Of a stretch of 64,000 nt of DNA, positions 8,700 to 22,500 are shown piece after piece. Made by a program: the position numbers and the translations under genes. The stretch comes from CAZMGY01 sp964565945 [NCBI: uncultured bacterium] (GTDB lineage Bacteria; GCA-001730085): NCBI GenBank assembly GCA_964565945.1, contig CAZMGY010000030.1, positions 24,381 through 88,380 of the forward strand, in the 5' to 3' direction. Under the pieces are notes generated by a model, which did no database searches, had not been told where the DNA came from, and worked only from the letters and a program-made list of their open reading frames with translations. The stretch's first letter is position 1. Every line of letters begins with the position of its first letter.

Positions 8700-9592
8700 A
8701 AACCAACCGTCTTAATTTCTAATTCCAAAAAAACACCAAACATGCGTTCAACCCGCTCACGCACCTCTTGAATAAGATTCCAAAAATCTTTGGCACTGCC
8801 AACACCACGATTAATAAAAAAATTAGCATGCATTGGTGACACTTCTACATCACCAACAGCTAAATTTTTTAGACCAGCTTGATCAATCAACTGACTTGCA
8901 TAGAGGCCTTGAGGATTTTTAAAAACACAGCCCAAAGATGCCTCCTTAAGGGGCTGTGTCTTGTAGCGATAATCCCAACACTCCTTAAGCTTAGACTGAA
9001 TCAAAGCTCTCTCCGCGTTATCAGTTCTCAAGGAAGCTTTGCATATTACACCAAATTCTTTAAGAGGACCCTTGCGATACGTAAAGGTCAGCTGCTCACC
9101 CTTTAAGGTCTTCAACTGCCCCTGTGCATCCATATAGCTAAGCTGACAAACTAAATCTCCAATAGCTTGAGATCCCGCCCCAGCGTTTCCAAAAATAGAT
9201 GCCATAACATAACCTGGAACACCTGTTAAAAATTCGATTCCAGTGCGATTTTGTTTATGCCACAAAGCCATAAAGCGCTCCAAACGCATATCACCTTTAA
9301 AAGTTACCGAATCCTCTTCAAAGCAAACATTGGTCTCAAAATCTCTCAATAAAATCATCACTCCTGGCCAACCCTCATCGCTAAACAAAACATTCGAACC
9401 ATTCCCCATCACATAGACAGGAACATCGTGACGATGGCACAACTGCAAAAGCTCCTGCAAATCTTGTTCATGACGCGGATAACAAACCGTTTCAGCCGCC
9501 CCTCCCATCTTCAAATAAGAGAGCTCCGCCAGTGAACATTGCCACACCATGCGACCCTCAAAGTTTAAAGATTGAAGATCATCTTCCCACAC
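8696..9592 (-). CDS. murB: UDP-N-acetylenolpyruvoylglucosamine reductase
   Basis: A FAD enzyme reducing UDP-GlcNAc-enolpyruvate to UDP-MurNAc. Motifs include SYLKMGGAAE, VMGNGSNVLFSDEG (FAD binding), GIEFLTGVPGYVMAS, YRKG, SLGCVFKNP (catalytic Ser region) and MHANFFIN. The frame is open to 9670, but a GTG at 9592 sits behind GAGGTG, gives about 298 residues (the usual length) and overlaps rnhB by only 14 bases. I therefore prefer that start. The 298-residue form is of the shorter, Staphylococcus-like class. Confidence 0.93.
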   Translation of the reverse strand: MWEDDLQSLNFEGRMVWQCSLAELSYLKMGGAAETVCYPRHEQDLQELLQLCHRHDVPVYVMGNGSNVLFSDEGWPGVMILLRDFETNVCFEEDSVTFKGDMRLERFMALWHKQNRTGIEFLTGVPGYVMASIFGNAGAGSQAIGDLVCQLSYMDAQGQLKTLKGEQLTFTYRKGPLKEFGVICKASLRTDNAERALIQSKLKECWDYRYKTQPLKEASLGCVFKNPQGLYASQLIDQAGLKNLAVGDVEVSPMHANFFINRGVGSAKDFWNLIQEVRERVERMFGVFLELEIKTVGL

Positions 9593-10244
9593 AAAGCACC
9601 TCGTTCTGAACCAAAGACTTAATCGGCTCAAAGCTTCGACGATGAATCGCACAAGCTCCCAACTGTTCAATCGCTACCCGATGCTGATCCGTACCATAAC
9701 CTTTATGCTTAGAAAAACCATAGCCAGGATAGGTTTTATCACAAGAAACCATCATTCGATCACGTGTTACCTTGGCTAACACAGATGCCGCAGCAATCGC
9801 TCGACAACTGGCATCCCCTTTCACAATAGCTTCCTGCGCTCCGTCCCAATCTTCAATAGGATTACCATCCACCAAAATATAATCAGGAAGCACCTTCAAC
9901 TCCGATAAAGCTTGTTTCATCGCAAGAAACGTTGCCTGACAAATGTTGATCGCATCGATCACTTCACAGCTCACCGAAGCAACGGTATAGGCCACAGCAT
10001 GTTCACAGATATCTTCGTAGGCAGCTTCTCGACGCTTTTCGGACATTTTTTTTGAATCATTCAAGCCCTTCGGCCAATAACTTTGAGGTAGAATAACAGC
10101 AGCCGCAACCACAGACCCAGCCAAAGAACCACATCCCACTTCATCGACACCCGCAATCGAAGTAAATCCTTGCTGATAAAGCGATTCTTCTTTTCCCAAT
10201 AATAGATATTTTCTTCTTTCTTCGATCAAAGACAGTGCATCCAT
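9579..10244 (-). CDS. rnhB: ribonuclease HII
   Basis: 221 residues from an ATG at 10244 behind GGAGGGG. The open frame extends to 10346 but passes through the promoter. It removes RNA from RNA-DNA hybrids and single ribonucleotides. The catalytic carboxylates lie in GVDEVGCGSLAG and LVDGN, with KGDASCRAIAAASVLAKVTRD and YPGYGFSKHKGYGT typical of RNase HII. It is the first gene of the rnhB-murB-ddl-ftsQ operon. Confidence 0.95.
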   Translation of the reverse strand: MDALSLIEERRKYLLLGKEESLYQQGFTSIAGVDEVGCGSLAGSVVAAAVILPQSYWPKGLNDSKKMSEKRREAAYEDICEHAVAYTVASVSCEVIDAINICQATFLAMKQALSELKVLPDYILVDGNPIEDWDGAQEAIVKGDASCRAIAAASVLAKVTRDRMMVSCDKTYPGYGFSKHKGYGTDQHRVAIEQLGACAIHRRSFEPIKSLVQNEVLCVGR

Positions 10245-10283
10245 GGCATCCCCTCCTTCACACATCCCTCCCAAGAATAGCCT

Positions 10284-10311
10284 ATTATACCTTTGAAAGA
10301 GGCCATTGCAA
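10284..10311 (-). promoter_or_regulatory. sigma70-type promoter of the rnhB-murB-ddl-ftsQ operon
   Basis: On the minus strand TTGCAA (10311-10306) is followed after 16 bases by a perfect TATAAT (10289-10284). Transcription would start near 10277, giving a leader of about 33 bases that ends at the rnhB ATG with its GGAGGGG site. This placement excludes the longer upstream reading of rnhB. Confidence 0.7.
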
Positions 10312-10472
10312 AATATACTAAAACCTCCCCACACACTCTCAATCATTACATTTTTCTAAAATATAACAATTATTGGCATATTTTAATATAATCTATTCAA
10401 TTTTTTTCGAATACCTTTAACACTAAACTTAAGTAAATTATCCGTAACATATTAAATAAATTTAAAAAATAT

Positions 10473-10501
10473 TTGACAACATATTTGTTATCATATATAT
10501 A
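10473..10501 (+). promoter_or_regulatory. strong sigma70-type promoter for the giant gene, with overlapping hairpin
   Basis: A perfect TTGACA (10473-10478) is followed after 17 bases by TATATA (10496-10501). The -10 lies in the left arm of a 10-bp perfect inverted repeat (10492-10501 and 10508-10517, loop TACAGA). The leader to the ATG at 10598 would be about 90 bases. The repeat could be a regulator site or an AT-rich 5' hairpin. Confidence 0.65.
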
Positions 10502-10597
10502 TACAGATATATATATGTAGATAATATGTTTTTTTCGTAAACTACAAATAGTTCTGCACGACGTCGAATTATTAGGTAGTCTGAGCCAAACTGGGAA

Positions 10598-13500
10598 ATG
10601 TATTGTATGCGCTTTGAACGAAGCCCTCTCAGCAATAAATTTATCAGCCTAGTCACCTTATCTTTATTCATTCTCACTGATTTTGTTTTCGCCCTTAGCC
10701 CTGAGTCTCAACTGAACAACAGTCGTTTTCGCGAATTTATGAAAAGACAACTAGGCCCAAGCGATACAGGCGTCACAACTACAAATCTTCACCCGCCTGC
10801 TCCCAACATCAACAATAATCGCCTTCAACAAACCTCTATTGAACTACAACATCCTTCTCACCACGAAAGGTCGGATATCCAAACTGTGGCAGCGCTACTT
10901 GATTTTTTCCAAGAACAAAACCCCGACTGGAACACATTTGTGGATAGATGGAATGGCGATCAAGGCAGCAAAGACTTTAAAGATCTCTCCGCCCATAATC
11001 CTACAACTTTAACTCAGAACCCTTTTAACCCGCGCAATCCTAAATTTCGAGACATGACCAAGATGCGCAAAATCCTTTTCGGAAAGCGTGATAGTGACTT
11101 CACAAGCCCTACAGCGGGACCAACCTACAACCTCACAGCTCCCAACATAACCTTCACCCATACCGTTAACGAACAGCTTGTGGGAGGCAATATTAACATT
11201 CAAGACCTCAACTTTCGTTATAGCATTCAAGGTGATCCTAACGTTCACTCCACACCTCTCACAGTCATTCGTGTTTCTAATGAGCGCGCTAGTGATCTAG
11301 CTCAATTTTTGACTCAACTTGACTCAACACGTTCATCTCACAATCGTGCCATTCAATATGATAAAAAGGGTCGAACAGGTCTTCATGCCTTTGTTGAGGG
11401 CAATGAAACCTTTATCGTCATCAGACGTAGCCTCAGAACCGCTTCATGGTTAGACCTATTTGGCATGCCCAGCCAAGCACCGCAGGGAACCAACAACACT
11501 CATCCTTATCATCAAGTGCAGCTCTTAAAAAGAAGAAATACCCGCATGCGTATCGAAAACGAACAATTGGCTTACGGAGACATGGCTCACCACACACTCT
11601 TACAGCAAACCAGTTCTGTCAAACAAGCGCGCAATATTTTAAAATCCACAGGTGTATTTATCGATCAACGTTTTAGTGCCAGTATGGATGTTTTGGGATT
11701 ACAACGTCTCCAAGACCCTTATCAGGTCAGCTTTCAAGGACAAACGCTCAAACTTGATCCTAGTCGTCCCACACAAAGCTTGCTTGATCAATACCAAGCC
11801 CACTTGGATGGTCATCTCGAAAAACTCCTTAAAGAACAAACCCAACGCGAAGAAACGTTCCTCAATTTGAAGCCTAGCCCTCTTGAAATAGACCCTGTCC
11901 AAACACTAAAAATGCCCTATGTGCGCCATAAACTAACTACGTTTTACGCTCAACTCACAAATCCTCAAGAACAGCTTCACAACCAAACCAAACAACATGT
12001 GGATTCTTTGGTTCGCGACCGGATTCAAACCATTATTCAAACTGATTACAGTGCTCTAGATAAATTTCCCACTGTCGAGGTATGGCAACATCGCCAACAA
12101 ACGCTTAATTCACTCCATCAGCAATTACGACCTTTCATGGAAAACTTCAAGACATTTTTGCAACACTCACGAGCTCTTGGCAATGCCTTTAGAACTGAAT
12201 TACAGCAAGACGTTGCGTCCATCGATGAAACTCTACTCAAAGGCTTCACTCTGACTAATGATATCGACAAATTCATCATTGCCTTACTCACTAATCCCAA
12301 TGGTATTCAGCATAAAATTCAAGCTATGGCCCAACGCAACCCCGCTTTAGAAGAACTGCAGATATTCTTCTCCACCACATACTTTCCTCACAAGCACAGT
12401 GCTATCAATAAGCTTGAACGAACCCTTGATCGTTACGGTAACGTTCAACAGCGTTTCCTCAAGCAAACACACCAGGAAGAACAGACTGTAGAACATCTCA
12501 AACATCATGTGCAAATGCTCAAAACTCTATTGAATGTTCCTAGCAATCAGGTTCTGATCAATGTTTATTTAAAGCCAGGTTTAAGCATCAAAGACTCTAT
12601 AGATTCCTTAACTCTTACACTCGATAATCTCGAAATAAGACAAACTCAACTAAAAAAACTCAAACAAGAACCTAACAGTGACTATCCTACTCGCACGGAT
12701 ATTGATTTTGAAAACTTAAACAATGTGATCCAACTCCTAAACGGTCAATTTTTAGGTCTTAAGCAGCCGCATGCCTCCAAAGTTCAAGCACAAGCCGACC
12801 AGGTCAAACGAGTTAACTACTCCAAAACCAAAGAGTCTTATATTGATGGCAATAAACTTGCCATCGAAGCTATGGAAGCCTATTACGACGACCTCTTTGC
12901 CCAAAATCTTCAAAAAAAACAAAAGATTTGGACTGTGTTCTCCCATTGGGATAACCTTCGTTCCCCAGAATTTCAACAAACTTTCGATCAATGGAGTAAT
13001 TCTTACCAACAACTTCTGACTGGAGAGACTGCACAGCACAAGGCCAAAGCTCTTATGAAAGCTGTGATCGTTTTGCATGAAGCAGTCCAACTTATTCGCC
13101 AAGTGGATGCCCCTTACTTAAGTCGCGAGTTCCATCACGTTTCCCCTGCTCTCGAAGCCCTTTATCAGACGTTTGCCAATAACTCCATACCTTGGCAAGC
13201 AAAAGCCGCCTGGCAAACTTTAGTGCAAAACCAATACATCTCTCCACTCTCTCAACACCAACAAAGCACCTTTATGGAGAAAGTACGCAAAATCTCAACA
13301 GCTCACTCGACCGAACTTCTCCAATTTGAATTTCGCGAACTTTACAAATCCCTGCGTAATAGTTTAGAGGCTGACTATGGAAACCTTCCTCATTTAAAAC
13401 AAGCCTTGCAAGAGGTTTTGGATCAACCTTCTGTAGAGCGCGACCAACCCATCACACTTGATATCGATAAGCCTTTGGTGGCCATCCATCAACCTGATGA

Positions 13501-16500
13501 TAAGCTCCTTATGGTTCCGTCGGCATCACTCCCTGCATTTTACCGTCAATCAAGACCTCTACCGATGGTCCAACTGGCACGATCAGGCAAATTAGGGCAC
13601 CATCCAGTGGTCTCTCAACAAACACAGCAACATAGACAGCGCCAAATTACTAAGTCCTATCATCCTCAAACTCAAAAATTTCAGCAAACAACATCTATCC
13701 GTCCAGGATTTCAACTGAACCCAACAACATCACAATTTGAACCACAACTGGTTCAAAACCGTCCTCTTGTGCAACCTTTGAGTTCACAAAATCAAGGACC
13801 CGATTACGAACAACTTATCCAAGATGAATTTAAAAAACGGGCGAGAGTCCATACAAAGCAACAGCAACCCCAAGCAAATTTTCCTCAATCACTTCGAACT
13901 AATGCACAAGAAGATCGGTTTGTCTCAATCACTGCTTTCGACAACTTCACCAAGCTAGATTCACAACATCAGGACACAATCCAAGAACAGGACGCCGCAC
14001 CACGCAACAAAAAACGTATGCAAGAAATTTATCAAGAACGTAGTCAAAAATCTTTCCACCGAGCCATTATAAGCCAACTAAGGCCTCAAGATGACCCCAA
14101 AGACATGCACACAGGTCGCAAAAGTTTTGCGAATCAAGCCATGAAATTAATTGACCAAGTCCAAGTCCTCATACCAACCACAGAAAAAAGCAAGGGTTCT
14201 TCATCAGATACCTTTTCGCTTTGGGACCAGTTTCAACAAAACTTTAAAACCCATATGAGCGCCAATCCATTAGATACTGCAACACAAACGCTATTTTTGA
14301 AACATCAAAGCAACTGGACAGAGCGCCTCGAAGCCATAAAAAAAGCAACAAGACAAATTCAAAAAAATTCTGACAGACCTCGTTTTTTGGGTTCCAGTGA
14401 AACAACACTAAGACAACAGTTCCAGGAGCAGGAGCAACACCTCGAAGATATTCGACGTGAGATGATTACAGAAGCTACTCGGTTGGAAGAAGCCGTGGAA
14501 GGCACACGCTATCGACCAGACTCGTTCAAAACTTACAATACCCTTCTGTCCGAAGTATCTCTTCTCTCCGCAACAGATTTTCCAAACCATATTAAAAGAC
14601 TCCAAGCAAAAATTCACCTTAGGCTACAAAGCCCCCAAAGCATCCGCCAGGATGTACTTAACCTTCTCGAGGCCATTCGCAGTACTGACAATCAAGAACT
14701 TATTCGCGAAGCCTACACAATCGCCTCGCATGTGTTGAAAGGCCCGCACTTCCCAGACTTCACACTCTTACCCAACATTTCTGTCGACTCAAATGCAATT
14801 AGACCTTTACTCGTTCAAGCACAAGATCTTCAGCAACGTGAAAAACAGGTAAAAGCTAACGACATGAAGGAACAAAATGCTATTGCCGCAGAACTTAAAA
14901 ATCTTAAAACTGCTATAACCACTCCAGCATTACTCGCTGAACTGTACGAATGCATGGTCAAAGAAGTTGCCGCTCAGTTGGCCCAAATCGTCAGTACAGG
15001 ACAAATACCTGATCACACCGCCGAAATTGCCAAACGTCGCCAAGCCATGGACGAGCAAAAAAAAATCTTAGAAGAAAAAATAAACCAAAAAAACTTACCC
15101 AAAAACTATTTGTTTCTAACACACTTTGGTCCAATGACGATACAGCAAATTAATGTCGCCCTTAACTCGGCTTATTCATGGTCGACCCCAATTATGTTAG
15201 CATTTCTCATAGAGCTGAATTCCGCAGTGACACAAAGCTTCCCTAACAGGCTACAGCGTTATCAACGCCTTAAAGAATCAATACGCCGTGATTTGTGGAG
15301 CGAAGTAAGCTGGACAAGTACAGCACTAAAACAAGAAGTCTCTTTAGAAACACTTGATCAAACACTAAAAGACTTAACCACTCCTTTGCAAGTCTATCAA
15401 ACTCAAGTATTGCTTCAAGAGGCTATGCAAGCCATTCACGAATATTACACGAATCGACAGTCCATAGAATCTCAAAGAGATCATACAGGACACCTTCAAC
15501 ACCTTCAGCGTATGAAAAACTTTACAAACGATATTCATTTTGGCATGAAATTGAGAATTATCAATAACAAAGTTTATGTCGTCGATGTACTGCCTGGAAC
15601 AGCGTCCGCAGGAAACTCTATACCACTTTACAGCCAAATCACAAAAGTTGTTGGTTTTTTTCGCAATATAACCGAGCCTACAGATATCCTAGCCAAACTC
15701 CAAAACCAAGCGACATTAAGCGTAACCATTCACTACCAACCCAGTTTGTCCTCGATCTTAAATTCGGAGGTCCAGAGTGTCCACTATCAACCAACGCTTG
15801 GATTGGCTGGCTTCACCACGCAGGTGGTCGAACATCAAACCGTTGAGATTCCTTTTGACATTTATGAGAGAAAATACAAAGCCGAAATGCAACATCTCCA
15901 ACTAAATGCCTCAACAGAAGTTGTATACTCCTCCTCCAACAATTTGGACACAGATTCGATTAGCGAAGCCACCTATAACGCTCTTCCAGCTAAACTACAA
16001 AAAAACTATAAAAAGATGATTATCTTCCCAGCTAAAGTGAGAAACCTTCCTAACGTGGGAAAGCTTCCAATGGACGCTGTCGATTACCTTCAAAGCAGAT
16101 ACCGTGTTGTGGTCACCAATATCACCGACCCCAAACTTACAAGTGAGCTACCTTTAAACGCTGCAATTACGGCTGTTCGCATCAAAGGACAGTTGTATCC
16201 TATTCACAAAACAAGCCCTCGCGAGGCATTGGCCCTACAAGCTAGAATCAATAGCGCGTTCGCCAATGGTACCCCGATGACGATCTATTTCAATACATCT
16301 GAAAAAACTAAATATACAGTTTCTCCATTCGAGAGCGAAGTTCACTCTTTCACTGTCAAACGCGAAAACGCAAAAGCCCCGATTTCCATCATGACTGCCC
16401 CCACCATCACAAACATCGAAGTCACAAAAAATGGAACCTTCTACACATTCACCCATGTCGTCACCGAAGTCTCTCCGAATTCGCCTTTTTATGGTTCTCT

Positions 16501-19500
16501 TTTTCCTGGAGACAAACTCGTCGCAATCAATGGATCACAAGATTCCTTCCGTCAAAAAGTAAAACAAGGAGAAGATGCAAAAGAATCCAAGAAACGTCAA
16601 TGTGAAATCACTTTTCCCAAAGCCTTGACTGTTTCCAAAACACTCACTTTGTCTGTAGCCCGTCGCCAAAACTATACAAAACAAGAACTCGAAAATAACA
16701 AAAGCCAACCCTACGTCGAGACCTCGGTAATAGGGAGCCGTGAAGCCGATCAAGCACCCAAAGGATTCACGGGCGTTCGTTTTCAAATAGGTCGTATCAT
16801 AGACGTAACCCTCGTTAGACACATTATGAAAAGCTTACAGCCTCTAAAACTAGCCACAGGAGAAATTGTTTTAGAAGCCCAACGACCTATCCCCGCCTTG
16901 CATATGGCTAGAGGTGACCGTTTGGTTAGCATTGGTCAACTCAAAATAACCCACCCCAGATATCTTATATCTTCATTATTCGATTTTGGGCACTCGCTTT
17001 CGAGACCTATTGTAATTCATCGTCAAACGCGCAGAGGAAAGCAAGTCACTGCTCCTTCACTTCAGGCTCAACTGGAAGCTTTAGCCGAGCAACTTATCCC
17101 AACGGAACATCCAGCTTATTTGCACAACATACGCACCACTCTAGGCTTCACATCAAAAAAAATAGCCGAAGGTTTACTTGGCTCAATTCAAGACCATTTC
17201 CATCACCTTGCCGAAGATATACAAACAGAAAAACATGACAATTACACGCAACTCCTAGCAAAATGGCGTAACACATGGACGCTTCTTAAAGATGAATACC
17301 AACTGGCGAACCCAAATTCTGATAATTGGCACACCAAACTTAAAAACCTGTTTGTCGACATGCTTTCCTTTCAACATCAACTATCGGCCTTACGCTGGAG
17401 TCAAAAAATACCAGTGACATTTCAATCCGACACACTAGGACAACCTTTTGCTGTAACACAGAATTTTAATGCCAGCCAACTGCCTAAAGCTCTTAAAGAT
17501 TCTTATGGCGTATCGTTCGAGAACAATCAAGTGATTGTTCATCCATGGGCCCAAGTGTCTTATCCTTTGGCCTCAAATGAAGTCGTTGCGGAACTTCGGC
17601 CAAGCAGGAATCCGCAAAATTACATCCTTGTTATGCAAAGTCCTTCTGGATCTCAAAGGAACTTATTGCTTGAAAAGCTCTCTCGGCAGCCTCTGTTGGC
17701 CTCTAATCAAGCGGTTCATGCAAAATTTAACGCTCAAGTGGGTCGCTCCTACGACAACTCTTTTTCCGATCAAGAGATGTTGCATAAAACTTATGAAGCC
17801 CAAAAAACCTTGATCCATTGTGTTAAAGAAATGATCATATCAGATCAGATTTTTGACAAACCTCATGCAACAGAACTTGAATCCCTACTTCGTCAGATTG
17901 AGACCACCAATATGAACCCCCACGATCTGCACGCACTTAAACTCTTCCAGAGCAACTTCCAAAAAATCATAAAGAGTTTAAAAGACACTGCTACTCATGA
18001 AAAGGAATTTACTATTTCCCAAAATCTTTCCCGAGTCCAACACGATATTGACGCAGTTTTTCTAAAACTTCAAACAATAAAACAAACCAGTCTCTCACGG
18101 TATGACCGTCCTATATTTGGAGACTCAGGAATTCTTCGTCAGCTGCACATTATCAACGAGCATCTTCGAAGTATTGAGAATCCACAGATTCAAGCCGAAC
18201 GCAAGCATCTGCTGCGCCAAATTCACGACTATTGGATTTTTGGAGGTATTCAATTTTACAAAACATCACATTCTAATCCTCAAGGAGAATCACATAGACC
18301 TATCTCTTTGTCCACAGCAATTTTAGAGTTTGCGAAAGAAAATACTCTCACCGATGAGTCCATGATCCAAGTGGCGCTAAAAAAAGATCCCTCAACCACC
18401 TTCACAACAGACCCGAGTATCCAAAAGATTTATCTCAACAGTGCCAATACATTCGCATTCATTCAACACATGCTCACAGGCGTTTACCAGAACTTTCTGG
18501 ACTTGGACCAAAGAGCAAAAATCTACCAGGAAACCTCCACCTTTACCCCCTATGCTTTCGAAGAAGAATTTCAAACAAAAATGGAAATAATACTTAAAAA
18601 ACTAGTGAACCACCAAATATTTGAAAGAATTTTTCCACAACAGCCGTTCGCAACACCTTGGTATTCAACGAACACAGTTGATCAAGCTATGAAAATGTTG
18701 CGCAATTTAAGATACTTTCCAAGTCCACAAACACTGGTTTTGGCCGAGTCCATGCAGGAGGAAATATTAGCTCAATTCAACCGTGCCTCGCATTTGGAAC
18801 GGCGTATCGTCGCTAATGATTTTAAAAACAACGTCACTCAAATGACACTTACGGGTCCAAGTAGTTTAAAAAAACTGGGAATCTCCATCACAACATTATC
18901 CTACCAATCCAATAAAAAACGTGCAAGATATGTGCACCATGTTACACATGTCGAACCAGGGAGTGAGGCCGCGAATGCAGGTATCCTTCCAGGAAGTATT
19001 CTTCTTGCCGTAGGCGACGACTATCCTTATAACAAAAGACCTCATGACCTACAGCTCCTTCTTTCATCTTTATCGGGATCCACTATGATTATCACGTCTA
19101 AGCCACTAAGCAACGCTGAGCTAATAGATTCAACGCCAAGTTCTTTTGACTATACCCTCAAAGGAGAACCTCAGGTGTTGCATAACCTTGGCATCACCGT
19201 TAGCGAAGTGCTTGGAGATACAGGCCTTTGGGTCTCCGATGTTAAAGCCACATCTCCTTGGAAAGATTTTCTACCTGAAAAAAGATTAATTAGCCATCTG
19301 CAAATTGGAACAAACAAAAACACAAAACAAACCGTCACCTTAGCCAAACTTCGAAGTAAAACACCATGGAGCCTCTATATCACACCCGACATAGAGAGCG
19401 AAAGTGTTTTTGTCCTTGGACCCTCTATTCAGGTCAGACCTAGCTATAACTCATCGTTTGATCGTGTCGAATCTAGCTATAGCTCATCATCTGATCATGT

Positions 19501-22500
19501 CGAATTTAGCCCTAGCTCACCGTCTGACTCTCGATCCGTTCAAGTGCAACCTAACACAAAACAGAATGTGTTAAAACAAAGAACAGCGCCTCACATCAAT
19601 CTGGAAAAAAACTCCTCCCAATTGACCTTTGAAGATCAATTTCGAGATATTGTTACTCAAAACTTACCCCCAATAAGCGACGATCTCATACGCCTATTTT
19701 TGAACAAACATATTCGCTACACCGACGAACCCCACCAAGTGGTGCCTCATCGCAACAATCCAGCTAGAGAACCTGCTATTTTGATTGATGGGTTACTAGC
19801 CGAAATGGTTTATCTTGTAAAAAAATTAGGAACCCAATCGAATCAGCAAAATATACTCAAAGACTTGGATTCCAAACTGACGAAGCCAAAACAAGAACTA
19901 CGTGAAGTGGGTCTTGGAAAAGATTTATGGATGCCTGTAATGCAAATCTTTCAGATAGCCTGGCAATATCTTAATCAGGCCTATGAAGAAAATCCACATT
20001 CTTTAAGCTCAGACGAACAGTTCTTAAGAACGATACTCAACAATCATCTTCAACGTACATTTCCAGAACTGCACCTATCACAGCCTCTGCCCATAACAGA
20101 GCAAACAGCGACTATCTTTCTTGGATATGGCAATTTCTATGCACGCACACAAAACAATCCTCAAGCCCAAAAAAAATTCGACCATATGTTGTATGCCATC
20201 ATGCCTGGTCTAGCCAATCAAATCACACAAACAATCGCACAATATCAGAGCCAAATTGAGATCATCTTCGCATCAGACAGCACCAACACACCGATCTTGG
20301 AAGAAGAGAAAAATAAACTCAAGCAGCAATTCATCCAAGAGGGCTTCAAAGCGGGTCAAAATTTCAAAAGAGACCTCCTCCAACAGGTCCAGAAACATAA
20401 TATAAAACCGCTGACCCAAGATCTATTAAACCTGCTGATGAACAATCTAAAAGAACTGCTTGTCGATGCTCAACCGACTGCCTTTAAGCAAAAGCAACAA
20501 ATAATCGACCAAATCAATGCCCTTCAACCTCCCGTCACAATGCAAGCTGGCAATACGCTGCACACCGATGAAAGATTTAGCCCCTACTTGCAAAAAGGGC
20601 AAATCCCTCGCATGATCCACCCCAAGGCCTGGCTTGAATTGGCTCAAAAGTACACCCCTATCCGACAACAACTGCTACAGAACATTAGCGAAACTAAGCA
20701 ACAAGCAACCCTTCCTAAAGGATTGGAAGAACGTGTTCGCGTAGTGAAACTCCAGTTAAGCATAGATATACTGCTGGCTCAAGCGAACCTGATTCGTGAG
20801 GGCATCAGCTCTAGCTACATAGGAAAAATGATTAAAGACGGAGCTGTAGGTGTCGATAAAGGTTATTCGGATTGGTTCCGCCAATTAGATGCCCAAGGAA
20901 ACCTCATCAGCAATGCCCTTGAAGTTGAGAAAAAGGCCCACTTCAGGGCTCAAGCCAACGCCTTGGCTGATCAAATCACCACAGCCAATACTACTGCTCT
21001 ACTGAAGCCTCTCTATCAGAAAACTCTGATCTTGTGGCTAGAGCATCTCAACTTCCTATCCTCCCCCCAAGGAGTCGCTCATTTCTTGATGAATTATAAC
21101 GCTGCCGTGCAGACCTCTGCCGACGATATCGAGAAAATCGCCAATCAAAAAATACAAACTACTCTAAAACAACAAAGGTTAAAGATTATGACCACAGGGG
21201 ATCAGCGTGTGCAAACCCTAAAACACAGCTTAGAAATATTTAGAAAAGATGTATCTCTTCTGATTAAAAGATTGCAAAACCAAGACTTATCCACAGAGGA
21301 TTCCCATACAAGCGCTTTAATGATCGCTTCAAAATGGAAAGAATTCCATGAGACAAACCTTTTAGGCAATTCCACTTTTCATTTGCGCAATGAAATTTCT
21401 AGCGCATCCATCAAGCATCAAGTAGCTGTAAATGGGCAAACCATGTCGTGGGAAACACGCCAAGAATCCTACCTAAAACTCCTCAATCCATTGCAACGTG
21501 CCAATGCTTCTTTCAAAAAAGCCCTCCCGAAAATCAAAGCAGCACAATCACACCAAGAGTTTTCTAATGCCGTTAGAGGACTATTATCGCAAATAAACAA
21601 CAATCAATTAAGTTCAAAAAATCAAAAAGTTTGGGCTCAATTTATTGCCTTTCGGGAACAAGAGAGCATTCAAACAACGCTGAACCTTGCAGGGCAAGCC
21701 ACGGAACATACTAAATTTACAACTCAAAATATTTTGATTGATACCAACGCGGTTCACATTCAAGTGCGCCGCCCCAACAAGACACAGCTTAACGGTTTCT
21801 ACGTTGACAATCCACAGGTGGTCACGATTACCCCCCTTAACGGCCAAGAACTCCCTCCTCTGTTACAGCAATTGATAACACAACCTATTACTATCGAACT
21901 CAATGATCCGAGCCCTCTCCCCCCTGGTTTTCTCTCTTTTAAAACAATGTCCGAAAACGAGATTAATGATTTCTTAAGCCAAGCACGAGAAAACCCAATT
22001 TCTGTTCTATTTCGTCTCTATAAAAGCAGTCAACCATTAGATGAGGAAGAACCTTTCGTGGAACAACATCACTCATCCCAAAGCTCCTTTAATTCTGATA
22101 CTAGCCATCCCCTACCTGCCTATTTAGAAACCCGCAAATCTTTTGAACACCACTTGACTCAGGTTGATGGATCTCACACCTTTTCCATCAAAGGAGACCC
22201 TACCCTTGATTGGGATAAAATGTTTACAGACAATGAGTCTTACGTTTTCGGTAAGGATCCTGGTCTTACCAATGAATGGAATACCCAAGTCCATTTTGGT
22301 GACAAGCTGGTGCAAATCGTCGACCTTAACGGACAGGTTATCTTCAACGCCGAGGACTCCGCCCGACCTGATCGCAAAGAAGTTTTGCAATACCTGAGGG
22401 CTCCATCAAATCAAGCAGTCATTCGCCGTCAGGGTCAAGAAAGCTTCACTCTAAACAAAAAGTCTGACCAGAAATGGGGCATAGTATTTAATGGGGGCTT

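Larger units (their letters stand above)
10245..10597. other. divergent AT-rich intergenic region
   Basis: It separates the minus-strand wall operon from the plus-strand giant gene. Apart from the two divergent promoters and a hairpin over the second, it is AT-rich with no gene. A minus-strand frame at 10462-10677 runs antisense into the giant gene's signal-peptide region and has an unlikely composition. Confidence 0.7.

Noticed and set aside
10462-10677. 71-codon minus-strand frame over the giant gene's promoter
   Set aside because: It overlaps the -35/-10 region and the signal peptide coding sequence and has no coding signature.
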